Source: Necropsobacter massiliensis (lineage in GTDB: Bacteria; Pseudomonadota; Gammaproteobacteria; Enterobacterales; Pasteurellaceae). Taken from it: a stretch of DNA of 64,000 nucleotides. Below are positions 1-10,039 of this stretch, in pieces. Below the pieces are notes generated by a model. The model had not been told where the DNA came from and made no database searches. It saw nothing but the letters and a program-made list of their open reading frames with translations. Each line of letters begins with the position of its first letter. The stretch's first letter is position 1. Made by a program: the position numbers and the translations under genes. The stretch covers positions 468,273 to 532,272 of the forward strand of contig NZ_LN776183.1 of NCBI RefSeq assembly GCF_000827595.2, given 5' to 3'.

Positions 1-807
1 CAGCGTCGACGTATGCTTGGGATGATGTTTGGCCGCCAGCCATAAATGCTCGCTTTTTACGACAAAATTCAAAGCCAGATCCCGTTTCATAGCCTCCTGA
101 TAACGCCACTTCGCCAGCAGTTTCAAGCGCATGAGTTCAAGCCTGTCCAACCGCCAAGCATTAGCAATATTCAAATACGCCTTTTCGCTGTCTTTATCTT
201 TTTCCCGTTTTACAAGCAGCGATTCGCAGTCATTTTCCACCGCACTTTGCCAACGGGTTTGCGCCAGCTGGGATAACATTTGCCGAAATAACGGCAACAA
301 ATACCATACATCCGCTGCCGCATATCGTAGTTGAACTGGTGATAACGGGCGCGCCAACCAATCGGTACGCGATGCGCCTTTATCGATGTCCAGCTGAAAA
401 TAATGCTTAATCAGTGCAGCAAAACCGACGGAATGACCGAAATTTAAAAAACTCGCCATTACTTGCGTGTCCAGCATCGGGCGGGGCAATTGGTTAAAAT
501 AATGCTGAAAAACCTCCAGATCCTCACTGCTGGCATGCAGTACTTTACACAGATTCCGATCCGCCAGTAACGCCACAAAAGGCGAAAAATCATCAATCTG
601 ATTAGGATCAATTAAACTGACTTGCTCGCCGTCATATAACTGAATCAGCCCCAAGTGCGGATAAAACGTGCGGGTACGCACAAATTCGGTATCCAGCGCT
701 ACCGCAGTTTGCAAACGCGCCTGTTGGCAAACTTCAGCTAATGCCTGATTGTCGGTAATCAGCCTAAAGTGCGGTGTCATTTGAATTTCTTTTATTGCTA
801 TGGACAT
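1..807 (-). CDS. rnd: ribonuclease D, 3' end outside the window
   Basis: 3'-5' exoribonuclease that trims tRNA and other small RNA precursors. The visible part holds the DEDD exonuclease domain: DTEFVR (Exo I), a VLHASSEDLEVF segment (Exo II) and LRYAAADVWYLL (Exo III, YxxxD). The start of a helical HRDC-type domain follows (EKAYLNIANAWRLDRLELM). The reading frame is still open at position 1, so the C-terminus lies outside. Two in-frame ATGs are possible, at 807 and 780. I chose 807 because the ORF is continuous, but neither has a strong ribosome-binding site, so the first nine residues are uncertain. It lies downstream of fadD on the same strand, behind hairpins that probably end the fadD message. 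Confidence 0.9.
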   Translation of the reverse strand, partial: MSIAIKEIQMTPHFRLITDNQALAEVCQQARLQTAVALDTEFVRTRTFYPHLGLIQLYDGEQVSLIDPNQIDDFSPFVALLADRNLCKVLHASSEDLEVFQHYFNQLPRPMLDTQVMASFLNFGHSVGFAALIKHYFQLDIDKGASRTDWLARPLSPVQLRYAAADVWYLLPLFRQMLSQLAQTRWQSAVENDCESLLVKREKDKDSEKAYLNIANAWRLDRLELMRLKLLAKWRYQEAMKRDLALNFVVKSEHLWLAAKHHPKHTSTL

Positions 808-826
808 ATATTATAAACCGAGAAAC

Positions 827-870
827 GCCCGTAAAATCACGGGCAAAAATGATGGGCATTGAAGCCCATC
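827..870 (-). terminator. tandem hairpins after fadD
   Basis: Reading the - strand after the fadD stop, a 7-bp stem (GATGGGC/GCCCATC, 851-870) is followed by ATTTTTG, a good intrinsic terminator. A second hairpin (GCCCGT/ACGGGC, 827-844) follows immediately. Together they separate fadD from rnd. Confidence 0.75.
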
Positions 871-881
871 CCATTATTAAA

Positions 882-2570
882 CTATTGTGCCGCCCGCTTT
901 GCTATCTCTTCTTCGCGCAGCACTCGGCGTAAAATCTTGCCGACGTTTGTCTTCGGCAGTTCATCGCGAAATTCAATATCTTTCGGCACTTTATAACGGG
1001 TTAAATGACGACGGCAATGTTGGCGCAATTCGTCGCGCGTCAGGCTATCGTCTTTTTTCACTACGAAGATCTTGATAGTTTCGCCGGAAACTTCATGCGG
1101 GATGCCGATCGCCACCACTTCGGCGACTTTATAATTTAACATCACCACATCTTCAATCTCATTCGGATACACATTAAAGCCGGATACGATAATCATATCT
1201 TTTTTACGATCCACAATCCGCAGGCTATAACTTTTGTCCATAATCACAATATCACCGGTCGCCATCCAGCCGTCTTTCAGCACTTCTGCCGTCGCCTCCG
1301 GTCGCTGCCAATATCCCTGCATCACCTGTTCACCTTTCACCCACAGCTCGCCCGGTTCTCCCAACTCAGCCTGCGTGCCGTCTTCTTTGACGATCCGAAT
1401 GTCGGTATTCGGTACCGGTACGCCAATCGTGCCGTTATGCTTAACCACGTTGATCGGGCAGGCGGCAATTAGCGGTGAACATTCCGTCATGCCGTAGCCT
1501 TCGATAATATTGCAGCCGGTCGTGTCATGCCAGCGAATCGCCACCGATTGTTGAATTGCCATGCCGCCGCCGACAGAAAGTTTCAGTGCGGAAAAATCTA
1601 CCTCTTTGAAATTCTCATTATTCAGTAAGGCATTAAATAATGTATTTACGCCGGTAATCGCAACAAAACGGTGCTTTCTCAATTCTTTCACAAACCCGTC
1701 GATATCGCGCGGATTGGTAATCAGTACCGCCGTCACACCCAATTCGATAAACAGTAAACAATTGACGGTTAACGCAAACACATGATACAGCGGCAGTGCG
1801 AGAATGGCTTTGCGCTCACGGGTATGATCGCCGACAAACGGATAAGCTATCCATTTCGCCTGAAACACATTGGTAATGATATTGCCGTGCGACAACATCG
1901 CGCCTTTGGCAACTCCAGTGGTTCCGCCAGTATATTGCAAGAACGCCAGCGTATCACGCTCCAGATGCGGTCGTACATACTGGCGATGTTTGCCGACAGC
2001 CAACACTTCGCGAAAGGTCACGGCATGTGGCAGTTTATATTTCGGCACCAGCTTTTTAACATACTTCACCACAAAATTGACTAACGTCCGTTTTCCGAAC
2101 GAAAGCTGATCGCCCATGCGGGTTAGAATCACATGCTTAACATTGGTGTTAAACACTACTTCTTCCAACGTAGAGGCAAAATTGGAAACCACTACAATCG
2201 CTTTGGCGCCGCTGTCTTGCAGCTGATGTTCCAGCTCGCGCGGGGTGTAAAGCGGATTCACATTCACCACCACCAGCCCGGCACGCAAAATACCGAATAG
2301 CGCGATCGGATACTGCAATAGATTCGGCATCATCAACGCGACTCGCTCGCCGCGTTTAAGTTTCAACTCATTTTGCAGATAAGCGGCAAATGCACGACTG
2401 CGCTCTTCCAGCTTACGAAAGGTTAATATTTGTCCCATATTGATGTAAGCGGCGCGATCCGGATGTTCCCTAATTGCCTTATCAAACATATCCAGAATAT
2501 TTTCATAGACGGAAGTGTTCAATTCAAACTCGCTTCCTTCCGGGTAATTTCTAAACCAAGGTTTTTCCAT
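882..2570 (-). CDS. fadD: long-chain-fatty-acid--CoA ligase
   Basis: Activates fatty acids to acyl-CoA through an acyl-adenylate at the inner membrane, coupling uptake to beta-oxidation or phospholipid synthesis. The 562-residue protein has the full ANL-superfamily set: the AMP/P-loop motif [11 protein letters not shown] near residue 213, [10 protein letters not shown] in the central region, and GWMATGDIV followed by the hinge [16 protein letters not shown]. Length matches E. coli FadD (561). The ATG at 2570 is preceded by AAGGATAACAA, a good ribosome-binding site. It sits between slp and rnd, as in other Pasteurellaceae. No FadR site was identified by eye. Confidence 0.95.
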   Translation of the reverse strand: MEKPWFRNYPEGSEFELNTSVYENILDMFDKAIREHPDRAAYINMGQILTFRKLEERSRAFAAYLQNELKLKRGERVALMMPNLLQYPIALFGILRAGLVVVNVNPLYTPRELEHQLQDSGAKAIVVVSNFASTLEEVVFNTNVKHVILTRMGDQLSFGKRTLVNFVVKYVKKLVPKYKLPHAVTFREVLAVGKHRQYVRPHLERDTLAFLQYTGGTTGVAKGAMLSHGNIITNVFQAKWIAYPFVGDHTRERKAILALPLYHVFALTVNCLLFIELGVTAVLITNPRDIDGFVKELRKHRFVAITGVNTLFNALLNNENFKEVDFSALKLSVGGGMAIQQSVAIRWHDTTGCNIIEGYGMTECSPLIAACPINVVKHNGTIGVPVPNTDIRIVKEDGTQAELGEPGELWVKGEQVMQGYWQRPEATAEVLKDGWMATGDIVIMDKSYSLRIVDRKKDMIIVSGFNVYPNEIEDVVMLNYKVAEVVAIGIPHEVSGETIKIFVVKKDDSLTRDELRQHCRRHLTRYKVPKDIEFRDELPKTNVGKILRRVLREEEIAKRAAQ

Positions 2571-2626
2571 TTGTTATCCTTATTGTTGTCGGAAAATTGC
2601 GACGGATTTTAGCATGTTAGGCGGTT

Positions 2627-3184
2627 TTAATACAAACTATAGCGCAATCGCGGTTCAGGATGCCAAAAAGAACCACCGAATCCCCAACGGGGACGGGCAA
2701 AGCCCCAATAACCGCCCCAATAATAATCATCGGGATCGTAATAATATTCGCGCGTCAGCGTCCAGCGCCGATAGTGATCCACCGCAACCACCGGGTATTG
2801 ATAGGACGCATCGTCTATTTTCCCGCTTTCCGGCGCAAGCAGTCGCCCCGCCACCGTAATATATTGTTCTTTCAGGCTTTCCGGATCGACAAAACCTTCA
2901 ATGTAGGCGATAAATCGCCCGTCGGTGGCACTGTCTGGCAACGGTTTCGCCGAATATTCGGAGACTGGCAGGCTGAGAATTTCCAATTTGGTTTGATTTT
3001 TCAATGCCGTTGCCGTCAATACTTTGCCGCCTAAGCGAACCCGTTTACATTGACAACTGTAATCATCTGCCTGAATTTGCTGTATATTGCGAATGCCGAA
3101 CTGTTCGCGCTCCAACCCTTTCGGGGCGGATACACAGGCTGCCAGCATCAACACAAGTAAAGGAAATAAACTATAGTTTTTCAT
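2627..3184 (-). CDS. slp: Slp family outer-membrane lipoprotein
   Basis: Starvation-inducible (Slp) type lipoprotein expected to be anchored in the outer membrane; its biochemical role is unknown. The start at 3184 (MKNYSLFPLL) is chosen over an upstream ATG because AAGGAGACAAAG precedes it directly. Residues 1-17 form a lipoprotein signal ending in LMLAAC, with Cys17 the lipidated residue. The mature part carries the Slp pattern GKVL...LEILSLP...GRFIAYIEGFVDPE...ITVAGRL. The tail is rich in Tyr, Trp and Gly (YYYDPDDYYWGGYWGF). It lies 51 bp after tsaB and is probably in the yoaA-tsaB-slp transcript. Confidence 0.88.
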   Translation of the reverse strand: MKNYSLFPLLVLMLAACVSAPKGLEREQFGIRNIQQIQADDYSCQCKRVRLGGKVLTATALKNQTKLEILSLPVSEYSAKPLPDSATDGRFIAYIEGFVDPESLKEQYITVAGRLLAPESGKIDDASYQYPVVAVDHYRRWTLTREYYYDPDDYYWGGYWGFARPRWGFGGSFWHPEPRLRYSLY

Positions 3185-3235
3185 CTTTGTCTCCTTATGT
3201 ACGCTCACTCAATGATTTACGGCGGGCCTCGTCGA

Positions 3236-3949
3236 TTATTCTCGTCCCGGCAATTTTTGCCAAGTGACTTCATTTCGCAAATAAACCGGTTCGATTTCCA
3301 CCGCACTTATCCATTGCCGCTGGTGATACAGCGGCAACGCCAATGACAACATATATTGCGCCGAAGGCAGTTCAATCGCGGTATTGCGTATCAACCCTGC
3401 TGACGCAAACTCCGGGTAAGCGTTCCAGCCGGTGCCGACTCTTGCCTGCTCGCCACTGAAATCGGCTGTCAGTTCAAGCACCTGCTGCGGACGGCATACC
3501 TGTTCGCTGATAACGGGTTGCCACTGAATAAACTCGCCACAATCCGACCGCACTTTTGCAGCCGCAAGATAGCTGAAATATACCTCGTTCATTCTGGCAT
3601 CAATGGCACATAACACCTGCGTCGCACCGTATTGTTCATTTGCCTGCTGGGCCATTGCCGTCAGATTAGAGATCGGAATTACCGGTAGATCCGCGCCCAA
3701 CGCTAACCCCTGTGCAATGCCGGCACCAATTCGTACGCCGGTAAAACTGCCCGGTCCACGTCCAAACACTAAAGCATCCACCTGCGACAAGCCAATTCCC
3801 GCCTGTGCCAGAATGGCATCAATCATCGGCAAAATCCGTTTGGTGTGGGAACGCTGCGCTAATTCGTCAGCGGCGATTTTTTCACCTTGATGTAACAATG
3901 CCACCGAACAGGCTTCCGTTGAAGTGTCTAAAGCTAATAACGTTGTCAT
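3236..3949 (-). CDS. tsaB: tRNA threonylcarbamoyladenosine biosynthesis protein TsaB
   Basis: Partner of TsaD and TsaE in adding threonylcarbamoyl to A37 of ANN-decoding tRNAs; TsaB dimerises with TsaD and stabilises it. The ASKHA-fold N-terminus is clear (MTTLLALDTSTEACSVAL), as are VDALVFGRGPGSFTGVRIG and the following alpha-helical region. I start at 3949. A longer frame reaching 4078 runs into the upstream helicase gene and has no family match there. The ATG lies 5 bp after the yoaA stop, so the two are almost certainly co-transcribed. Length (237 aa) is typical. Confidence 0.93.
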   Translation of the reverse strand: MTTLLALDTSTEACSVALLHQGEKIAADELAQRSHTKRILPMIDAILAQAGIGLSQVDALVFGRGPGSFTGVRIGAGIAQGLALGADLPVIPISNLTAMAQQANEQYGATQVLCAIDARMNEVYFSYLAAAKVRSDCGEFIQWQPVISEQVCRPQQVLELTADFSGEQARVGTGWNAYPEFASAGLIRNTAIELPSAQYMLSLALPLYHQRQWISAVEIEPVYLRNEVTWQKLPGRE

Positions 3950-3954
3950 GCTTA

Positions 3955-5895
3955 TTATCCGTGTTGAATATGAGTTAAAAATTGTACCACTTTGTTTAAA
4001 TCCCGGGTGCGTTTTGCATTTGGCAGGCTTTTTAAAAAAATTTCGCCGTAAGGACGCATCACCAGACGGCTGTCGCAAATAATCACCGCACCGCGATCGG
4101 TGACATCACGAATCAGACGCCCCACGCCTTGTTTCAGCGCAATCACCGCCGCCGGGATCTGAATATCGTTAAACGGCTCGCCGCCTTGCAGACGACAATC
4201 CTCAATGCGTGCTTTTAATAACGGTTCGTCCGGCGCGGTAAACGGGAGTTTATCAATAATTACCAGCGACAATGCCTCGCCGCGCACATCCACGCCCTCC
4301 CAAAAGCTAGAGGTGGCAACCAACACCGTGCGCTGTCCGCGACTAAATTGTTCCAGCAACTTGCTTTTTGCCGTTTCGCCTTGCAGCAACACCGTCAATT
4401 CGCTATTGGCACGAAAATATGCCGCCAGCTCGCGCATCATGGCATACGAGGTGCAGAGCACAAAACAGCGCCCATTATTGCCCTCAATCACCGGCAACAG
4501 CATACCGCCCAGCGTTGCGGAAGTGCGGTATTGATTGGTTCCCGGCAAATAACGCGGCACGCAGAATAGCGCCTGCTGGGGATAATTGAACGGACTGGGC
4601 AGAATTTTCCGCTCACCGCCGCTAATCCCTAAACGATCGCAAAAATGCGCAAAACTGCCGCCTACTTCCAGCGTTGCGGAGGTAAAAATCCATGCCGCTT
4701 CTTTGGTTTTCATCTGTTCGCCGAATTTGTCCGCCACGGTTAATGGTGTGATATGCAAGCCGAAATGTCGTCCCATGGTTTCATACCAGTAACAATAGCC
4801 GACAACGGATGTGTCCTGTAGCCGTTTCAACAGAGTTTTCAGCGCACCAATCCGCTCGAAAATACTGTCCAGCGTTTGCGAACGCCCTAATCCCAGTTTG
4901 ACGACCTGCGAGGTAAAATCCAGCTTTTCCAGCAGCAATTCGACGCCTTTTTTGACCGCACTTTGCGCCAGCAGTTCGCGCCAGTTGCCCCGATGATTTC
5001 CCTCACCCAGCAATAAACGGACATCCTGCACCACTTTCAGCAGATTATCCGACGCCACACCAAGCTGCGCCATATCCTTCACTTCAGTGCGATAAACAAT
5101 ATTGATGTCTTTGCATAAATCGAAAAACTGACGCGCCGTCAGCGATTGCCCGAAATACTGACTGGCAATATCCGCCAGCTGATGCGCTTCATCAAAGATA
5201 ATGACTTCCGCATTCGGGATCAATTCGCCGAAACCGCTTTCTTTCACCGCCATATCGGCAAAAAACAAATGATGATTCACCACCACCAAATCCGCATTCA
5301 GTGCTTTTTTCCGCGCAGACGCCACATAACAGTCCGCATAATGAGGACAATCGCTGCCCAAACAGCTTTCAGTCGTGCTGGTTAACTGCGGTAAAATCGG
5401 GCTGTCTTCCGCCAACGCTACGCATTCCGCCAAATCGCCGGTGCGGGTTGCGTTATGCCATTTTCTGACTTTAGCCAAATCCGCCAACACGGAACGATCC
5501 CCCAACACGCCCTGTGCGATCACTTGTTCCAGTCGTTCTAAACACAGATAATTGGCACGCCCTTTCAATAAGGCGATTTTACCGTTGTAACACAATGCCT
5601 GTTTAACGGCGGGTAAATCACGCTCAAATAATTGATCCTGTAAATTTTTGGAGCCGGTGGAAATAATGGTTTTTTTATTTGCCAGCAACGAAGGAACAAG
5701 ATAAGCGAAAGTTTTTCCGGTGCCGGTTCCCGCTTCCACCACTAAGGTGCTTTTCGCCTCAATGGCGTTGCCCACCGCCGTCGCCATGGCAAGTTGTTCG
5801 GCGCGCGGTCGAAAACCTTTGATGTGACGGCTTAGCTCGCCGTCCTCGGAAAATACCTTGCTTATTTGTTCAATCTTCGCCATTATCGTTCGCAT
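3955..5895 (-). CDS. yoaA: YoaA/DinG-family ATP-dependent helicase
   Basis: XPD-like superfamily 2 DNA helicase linked to repair of stalled replication; in E. coli YoaA works with the polymerase subunit chi. The sequence shows Walker A (VEAGTGTGKT), the DEAH box (IIFDEAHQLAD), and a cysteine cluster between them (ESCLGSDCPHYADC) that fits the family's 4Fe-4S site. The C-terminal motifs TSSFWEGVDV and QGVGRLIR are also present. The longest frame reaches 5988 and would overlap the divergent mutarotase gene. I prefer the ATG at 5895, preceded by AAAGGCAGT; a further ATG at 5883 is possible. It heads the yoaA-tsaB-slp group. Confidence 0.92.
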   Translation of the reverse strand: MRTIMAKIEQISKVFSEDGELSRHIKGFRPRAEQLAMATAVGNAIEAKSTLVVEAGTGTGKTFAYLVPSLLANKKTIISTGSKNLQDQLFERDLPAVKQALCYNGKIALLKGRANYLCLERLEQVIAQGVLGDRSVLADLAKVRKWHNATRTGDLAECVALAEDSPILPQLTSTTESCLGSDCPHYADCYVASARKKALNADLVVVNHHLFFADMAVKESGFGELIPNAEVIIFDEAHQLADIASQYFGQSLTARQFFDLCKDINIVYRTEVKDMAQLGVASDNLLKVVQDVRLLLGEGNHRGNWRELLAQSAVKKGVELLLEKLDFTSQVVKLGLGRSQTLDSIFERIGALKTLLKRLQDTSVVGYCYWYETMGRHFGLHITPLTVADKFGEQMKTKEAAWIFTSATLEVGGSFAHFCDRLGISGGERKILPSPFNYPQQALFCVPRYLPGTNQYRTSATLGGMLLPVIEGNNGRCFVLCTSYAMMRELAAYFRANSELTVLLQGETAKSKLLEQFSRGQRTVLVATSSFWEGVDVRGEALSLVIIDKLPFTAPDEPLLKARIEDCRLQGGEPFNDIQIPAAVIALKQGVGRLIRDVTDRGAVIICDSRLVMRPYGEIFLKSLPNAKRTRDLNKVVQFLTHIQHG

Positions 5896-5970
5896 ACTGC
5901 CTTTTTTGGCGCGTATTGTATCAGACTTCGCAAGCTCACTGAATAAAAAAACAGTATAGGAGAAAAGAAA

Positions 5971-6801
5971 ATGCCAACTATTAGCCATATCAAATCCATC
6001 ACACCCGAACTCAGCCTACAGCAATATAATGAAATTCCCGTGCTTGCGTTAAATCACAAACTCGGCAGCGCATTAATCGCTTTACAGGGCGCACAGCTGT
6101 TCAGCTGGAAACCGCGCGGTGTCGCACAGGATGTGTTGTGGTTAAGCGAAATCGAACCATTTACGCTTGGCAATGCCATTCGCGGTGGCGTACCAATTTG
6201 CTACCCGTGGTTCGGCACGGCGCAAGCGCCCTCACACGGCTACGCGCGAATTTCGCTCTGGCAGCTCAGTGATTATGCGATTGAAGAGGAAAAAGTGCGG
6301 TTGGAATTTTCACTGTTTTCCGCGGATAATCTGATTGAAGCGAAAATTAGCATGCAGTTTGATAGCCACTGCGAACTGACATTCGTCCACTACGGTCAAC
6401 AACCGGCACAAGTCGCGTTACACAGCTATTTTAATATCGGCGCCATTGAATCGGTTTCTGTCGCCGGTTTACCGACCAGTTGTTTTAATTCTCTGACCCA
6501 ACAACAAGAAAGCGTACCTTCACCGCGCCAAATTACACAAAATGTGGATTGTATTTATCCCGTCTCCGACCCTGTCACAAATACCATTATGGATCCGGTT
6601 TATCAGCGCAATATTGTGATCGAACATCGTTATGCCAGCGACGTTGTTCTTTGGAATCCGTGGCATAAACCCACCGGCGGCATGAGTGCGCAGGGTTATC
6701 GCAACATGCTCTGCCTAGAAACCGCCAGAATTCATCAATTAATGTCACAAGGCGAACATTTACGGGTTCGGATAAACGCCTTAGCAGCCCGCGATAGATA
6801 A
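5971..6801 (+). CDS. yeaD: D-hexose-6-phosphate mutarotase
   Basis: Aldose-1-epimerase-like enzyme that interconverts alpha and beta anomers of glucose-6-phosphate. The 276-residue protein shows the family features GGVPICYPWFG, HGYARISLWQL (with the catalytic His), a central VALHSYFNIG segment and the terminal NMLCLETARI. The start follows AGGAGAAAAGAAA. It is transcribed away from yoaA with a short shared upstream region, and converges with the AEC carrier. No strong hairpin terminator lies between the convergent genes, only a weak TAACCGGTTA palindrome near 6811. Confidence 0.93.
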   Translation: MPTISHIKSITPELSLQQYNEIPVLALNHKLGSALIALQGAQLFSWKPRGVAQDVLWLSEIEPFTLGNAIRGGVPICYPWFGTAQAPSHGYARISLWQLSDYAIEEEKVRLEFSLFSADNLIEAKISMQFDSHCELTFVHYGQQPAQVALHSYFNIGAIESVSVAGLPTSCFNSLTQQQESVPSPRQITQNVDCIYPVSDPVTNTIMDPVYQRNIVIEHRYASDVVLWNPWHKPTGGMSAQGYRNMLCLETARIHQLMSQGEHLRVRINALAARDR

Positions 6802-6830
6802 CGCCCTGCTAACCGGTTAAAACAATTTTT

Positions 6831-7793
6831 TCAAATCCAACCAAGCTGACTTAACAGCAAAACTCCGATTGCCGATCCGAACATTGAGCCAAAAGTGGTC
6901 AGCGCGATAATATTTGCAACGGTTACGGCGTTTCCGCCCATTCCCCGCACCATGGCATAGGTTGCGGCGGCCAGTGGTGTCGCGGTAATCAGAAATACAA
7001 TGCCTAAATTCATGCCGTTTAATCCGCAAGCCTTGCCCAGCAGTACCATAAAAACTGGTGCCACAATAATTCGCCCGCAGGTCGCCATCCATGACACACT
7101 GGAGGTTTTAAACAGGCTTCTCAGATCAATACTGGCGCCGGTGCAGATCAACGCCAAAGGCAATGTGATATTCACCAGATAGTTGCCGCTGGTCATCAGC
7201 GCCTTTGGCAACCGCAGGTTAAGCATGCTTGCCAGTAAACCCAGCAAAATACCGATAATCAACGGGTTTTTCAGCACGCTGAACAGCATATCACGCAGGC
7301 TCACTTTGTCGTCAGACAAAGAACGACTCAGCGTAATAACGGCGAAAATATTATATAGAAAAACAGAGACGGCGGTGTAAATCGACGCACCGGCCAACGC
7401 CGCATCACCGTAAGCATTAATACAAAAAGCCAACCCTAAGATACCGGCATTGCAGCGATAAACGCCCTGCACAAAGATGCCGCGCTCACGTTTTTCCGCA
7501 ATAAATTTCGCCGCAAACACTTCGGCAAGAATAAACAACGACAAAGTACCAAACGCCCCGACGCTGAGCAGACGAACCTGCTCTTCAAGATGCGTGATCG
7601 GATTGTTATAAATATTGAAAAACAGCAAGACCGGCAATGTAATATTAAAAATGATTTTGCTTGCCTGTTCGCAAAAACGATCATCAATAAAACGGCGCTT
7701 ACGCAACAACATGCCGAGAAGCAGCATAAACAGAATCGGGAAAGTGACGCCGGCCGAAAACAGCAGCGAAGAGAGAAAATCATTGTGTTGCAT
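6831..7793 (-). CDS. AEC family transporter (auxin efflux carrier type)
   Basis: Inner-membrane carrier of the AEC family. Bacterial members export or exchange organic acids such as malate or malonate, but the substrate here cannot be told. The 320-residue protein is almost wholly hydrophobic with about ten predicted membrane helices. It shows typical family segments: LLLGMLLRKRRFID in the first loop, ICTGASIDL in the middle and ATPLAAATYAMVRGMGG near the C-terminus. It stands alone between yeaD and ribE, ending convergently with yeaD. Part of the gene also reads in another frame, but only this frame carries transmembrane periodicity. Confidence 0.88.
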   Translation of the reverse strand: MQHNDFLSSLLFSAGVTFPILFMLLLGMLLRKRRFIDDRFCEQASKIIFNITLPVLLFFNIYNNPITHLEEQVRLLSVGAFGTLSLFILAEVFAAKFIAEKRERGIFVQGVYRCNAGILGLAFCINAYGDAALAGASIYTAVSVFLYNIFAVITLSRSLSDDKVSLRDMLFSVLKNPLIIGILLGLLASMLNLRLPKALMTSGNYLVNITLPLALICTGASIDLRSLFKTSSVSWMATCGRIIVAPVFMVLLGKACGLNGMNLGIVFLITATPLAAATYAMVRGMGGNAVTVANIIALTTFGSMFGSAIGVLLLSQLGWI

Positions 7794-7819
7794 AAGCGAT
7801 TATCTGACTATCAGAAGTT

Positions 7820-7861
7820 AAAAGTGCGGTGGAAAATTTCATTTTTTTCACCGCACTTTAG
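7820..7861 (-). terminator. inverted uptake-signal pair after ribE
   Basis: AAAGTGCGGTG (7821-7831) and CACCGCACTTT (7849-7859) form an 11-bp stem just beyond the ribE stop. The two arms are opposite-facing DNA uptake signals, a common Pasteurellaceae terminator design. Confidence 0.75.
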
Positions 7862-7867
7862 AATCAG

Positions 7868-8479
7868 TTAGGTTCTGACGGATAAATAACGTTCTACCGT
7901 ATCCACAATGGCTTGTGTTTGCGGATCGATTTCAATATTCACTAAATCGCCCTCCGCACGTTGACCAATTAATGTGCGCTGGAGGGTTTCCGGAATCAGG
8001 TTAACACAAAATTGTTGCCCCTGTACATCGCCGATGGTCAGGCTGATACCGTCAACGGCAATAAAACCTTTGGTTAAAATATATTTCATCAACACCGCCT
8101 GCGGCAGTTCAAACCAAATTTGCAGATTATTTGGTGAAGGAATGCGCTGTATCACTGTTGCCGTGCAATAAACGTGACCAGATAACACATGCCCGCCGAT
8201 TTCATCTCCCATGCGCATAGCTCGTTCAATATTGACGAAATCACCGACTTTCAGTTGCCCCAAATTGGTAATGCGCAGAGTTTCCGTCATTAAATCAAAG
8301 CTGACTAGATCGCCGTTAATAGCGGTGACGGTCAGGCAAACACCGCTATTTGCTACCGATGCACCGACTTCTAGATTATGTAATAATTCCGGTGGCATTT
8401 TTACTGTCTGTGTTCTAAAATTGACCCTTTCAGTAATAGCATGAATTGGTGCTGTTCCTTGTACGATTCCTGTAAACAT
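7868..8479 (-). CDS. ribE: riboflavin synthase alpha subunit
   Basis: Dismutates two 6,7-dimethyl-8-ribityllumazines into riboflavin and a pyrimidine, the last step of riboflavin synthesis (the enzyme is called RibC in E. coli nomenclature). The protein begins MFTGIVQG, the invariant N-terminus. It contains two lumazine-binding repeats: roughly residues 1-97, with SGVCLTV and GGHVLSGHV at the domain boundary, and 98-190, with DGISLTI. At 203 residues it is slightly shorter than E. coli's 213. It faces the MATE pump gene divergently, the same arrangement as in enterobacteria. The 67-bp gap is too short for an FMN riboswitch. Confidence 0.95.
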   Translation of the reverse strand: MFTGIVQGTAPIHAITERVNFRTQTVKMPPELLHNLEVGASVANSGVCLTVTAINGDLVSFDLMTETLRITNLGQLKVGDFVNIERAMRMGDEIGGHVLSGHVYCTATVIQRIPSPNNLQIWFELPQAVLMKYILTKGFIAVDGISLTIGDVQGQQFCVNLIPETLQRTLIGQRAEGDLVNIEIDPQTQAIVDTVERYLSVRT

Positions 8480-8546
8480 AATATTCTCTCAGCTCTAAAA
8501 TTTTTCGCTATTATATACCAAACTCGGATAACAAACTCGGATTTTT

Positions 8547-9941
8547 ATGAAATTTAACGCTATTAAAGCCTATCATTCGGAAGCCAAAAAACTGATTGCC
8601 ATTGCGATCCCGATCCTGTTTGCGCAAATCGCTCAAAATTCCATGGGACTGGTGGATACCATTATGGCGGGACGTGTCAGTGCCGCCGACATGGCGGCGA
8701 TTTCTGTCGGCGCGTCCATTTGGTTGCCGCTGGTGTTGTTCGGGCACGGTTTACTGCTGGCGCTGCCGCCGACAATTTCTTATTTGAACGGTTCGGGACA
8801 ACGTCACAGAATCGCCCATCAAGTACGCCAAGGGCTGTGGATTGTACTGGCAAGTGCTATTCCGCTATGTTTTCTAATCTACAAAAGTGACGTTGTAATC
8901 CAACATATGCAAATGGACGAAAAGCTGGCACAAATCACCATGGGCTACTTGCATGCAATGCTGTGGGGACTGCCGGGGTATCTGCTGATGATAACTTTTC
9001 GCTGCTTAAGTGACGGTCTGGCAAAAACCAAACCGGCAATGGTGATTACCTTTTTGGGCTTATTGCTGAATATCCCGCTAAACTATATTTTCATTTACGG
9101 CAAATTAGGCATACCGGCATTCGGTGCCGTCGGTTGTGGCATTGCCACCGCAATTGTCAACTGGGCAATGTGTATTATGATGATTGCTTACAGTCGGCGC
9201 GCCAAAAATCAACGTGATCTGAATATTTTTGCTCAATTGATTGAAAAGCCGGACTTCAATACCTTAACCAAATTATTGCGTCTGGGTGTGCCTATCGCCC
9301 TCGCCTTATGCTGTGAAGTGGCGTTATTTGCGCTGGCATCTCTCTTTTTATCGCCGCTCGGCACCAATGTGGTGGCAAGTCACCAAATCGCTTTGAATAC
9401 CAGTTCTTTCGTGTTTATGTTGCCGATGTCTTTAGGTATGGCGACAACCATTTTGGTCGGACAACGTTTAGGCGAGGGATCGGCACCGCACGCCAAACAG
9501 GTGACTTATGCCGCCCTTGGCGTGGGATTGACTATCGCCTTGGTTACTGCATTTATCACCGTATTTTTCCGTACCCATATTGCCTTGATATTCGTAAACG
9601 ATCCGACAGTTATCAGCATGGCAGGCAATTTGCTGTTACTTGCGGCGCTATATCAGTTTTCCGATACCGTGCAAGTGGTTTCCGGCGGCGCATTACGCGG
9701 TTATAAAGATACGCAGGCGATCTTATATATCACCCTTTTCTGCTATTGGGTAGTAGGCATGCCGCTCGGCTATACGCTGGCACGAACCGATCTGATTGTG
9801 CAAAATCTTGGCGCCGCAGGGTTTTGGATCGGATTTGTCGTCAGTCTCACTATTGCGGCGGCACTACTGCTGCGGCGTATGCGTAAAATTCAAGCGCTAC
9901 CGGAGTCGGTTTTATTCGCCAAGCTGGAAAAGTTAAAATAA
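8547..9941 (+). CDS. mdtK: MATE family multidrug efflux pump
   Basis: Sodium- or proton-coupled exporter of cationic drugs and dyes in the inner membrane (NorM/MdtK/HmrM type). The 464 residues form twelve hydrophobic segments in two similar halves. The first begins [24 protein letters not shown] and the second [23 protein letters not shown], the conserved MATE starts. [12 protein letters not shown] in the second half is also typical. It lies divergent to ribE and 98 bp before the iron-type receptor gene, which has its own promoter. Confidence 0.93.
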   Translation: MKFNAIKAYHSEAKKLIAIAIPILFAQIAQNSMGLVDTIMAGRVSAADMAAISVGASIWLPLVLFGHGLLLALPPTISYLNGSGQRHRIAHQVRQGLWIVLASAIPLCFLIYKSDVVIQHMQMDEKLAQITMGYLHAMLWGLPGYLLMITFRCLSDGLAKTKPAMVITFLGLLLNIPLNYIFIYGKLGIPAFGAVGCGIATAIVNWAMCIMMIAYSRRAKNQRDLNIFAQLIEKPDFNTLTKLLRLGVPIALALCCEVALFALASLFLSPLGTNVVASHQIALNTSSFVFMLPMSLGMATTILVGQRLGEGSAPHAKQVTYAALGVGLTIALVTAFITVFFRTHIALIFVNDPTVISMAGNLLLLAALYQFSDTVQVVSGGALRGYKDTQAILYITLFCYWVVGMPLGYTLARTDLIVQNLGAAGFWIGFVVSLTIAAALLLRRMRKIQALPESVLFAKLEKLK

Positions 9942-9945
9942 CTCA

Positions 9946-9965
9946 TAATAAATGATAATTATTCC
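9946..9965 (+). promoter_or_regulatory. Fur-like box upstream of the TonB receptor
   Basis: AATAAATGATAATTATTCCT contains the core AATGATAAT.ATT of the Fur consensus. I count about 12 of 19 consensus matches by eye. It ends only 2 bp before the -35 hexamer of the receptor promoter, where bound Fur would block RNA polymerase. Confidence 0.55.
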
Positions 9966-9967
9966 TA

Positions 9968-9996
9968 TTGTTAAAAGAGGCGGTTTTCGCTATAAT
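9968..9996 (+). promoter_or_regulatory. sigma-70 promoter of the TonB receptor
   Basis: TTGTTA (9968-9973) and a perfect TATAAT (9991-9996) are separated by exactly 17 bp. The start of transcription would lie near 10003, giving a leader of about 37 nt before the ATG at 10040. Confidence 0.7.
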
Positions 9997-10039
9997 CGCG
10001 CGGATTTTTTACCGTTTCTTTGATCACGATAGGATTTTT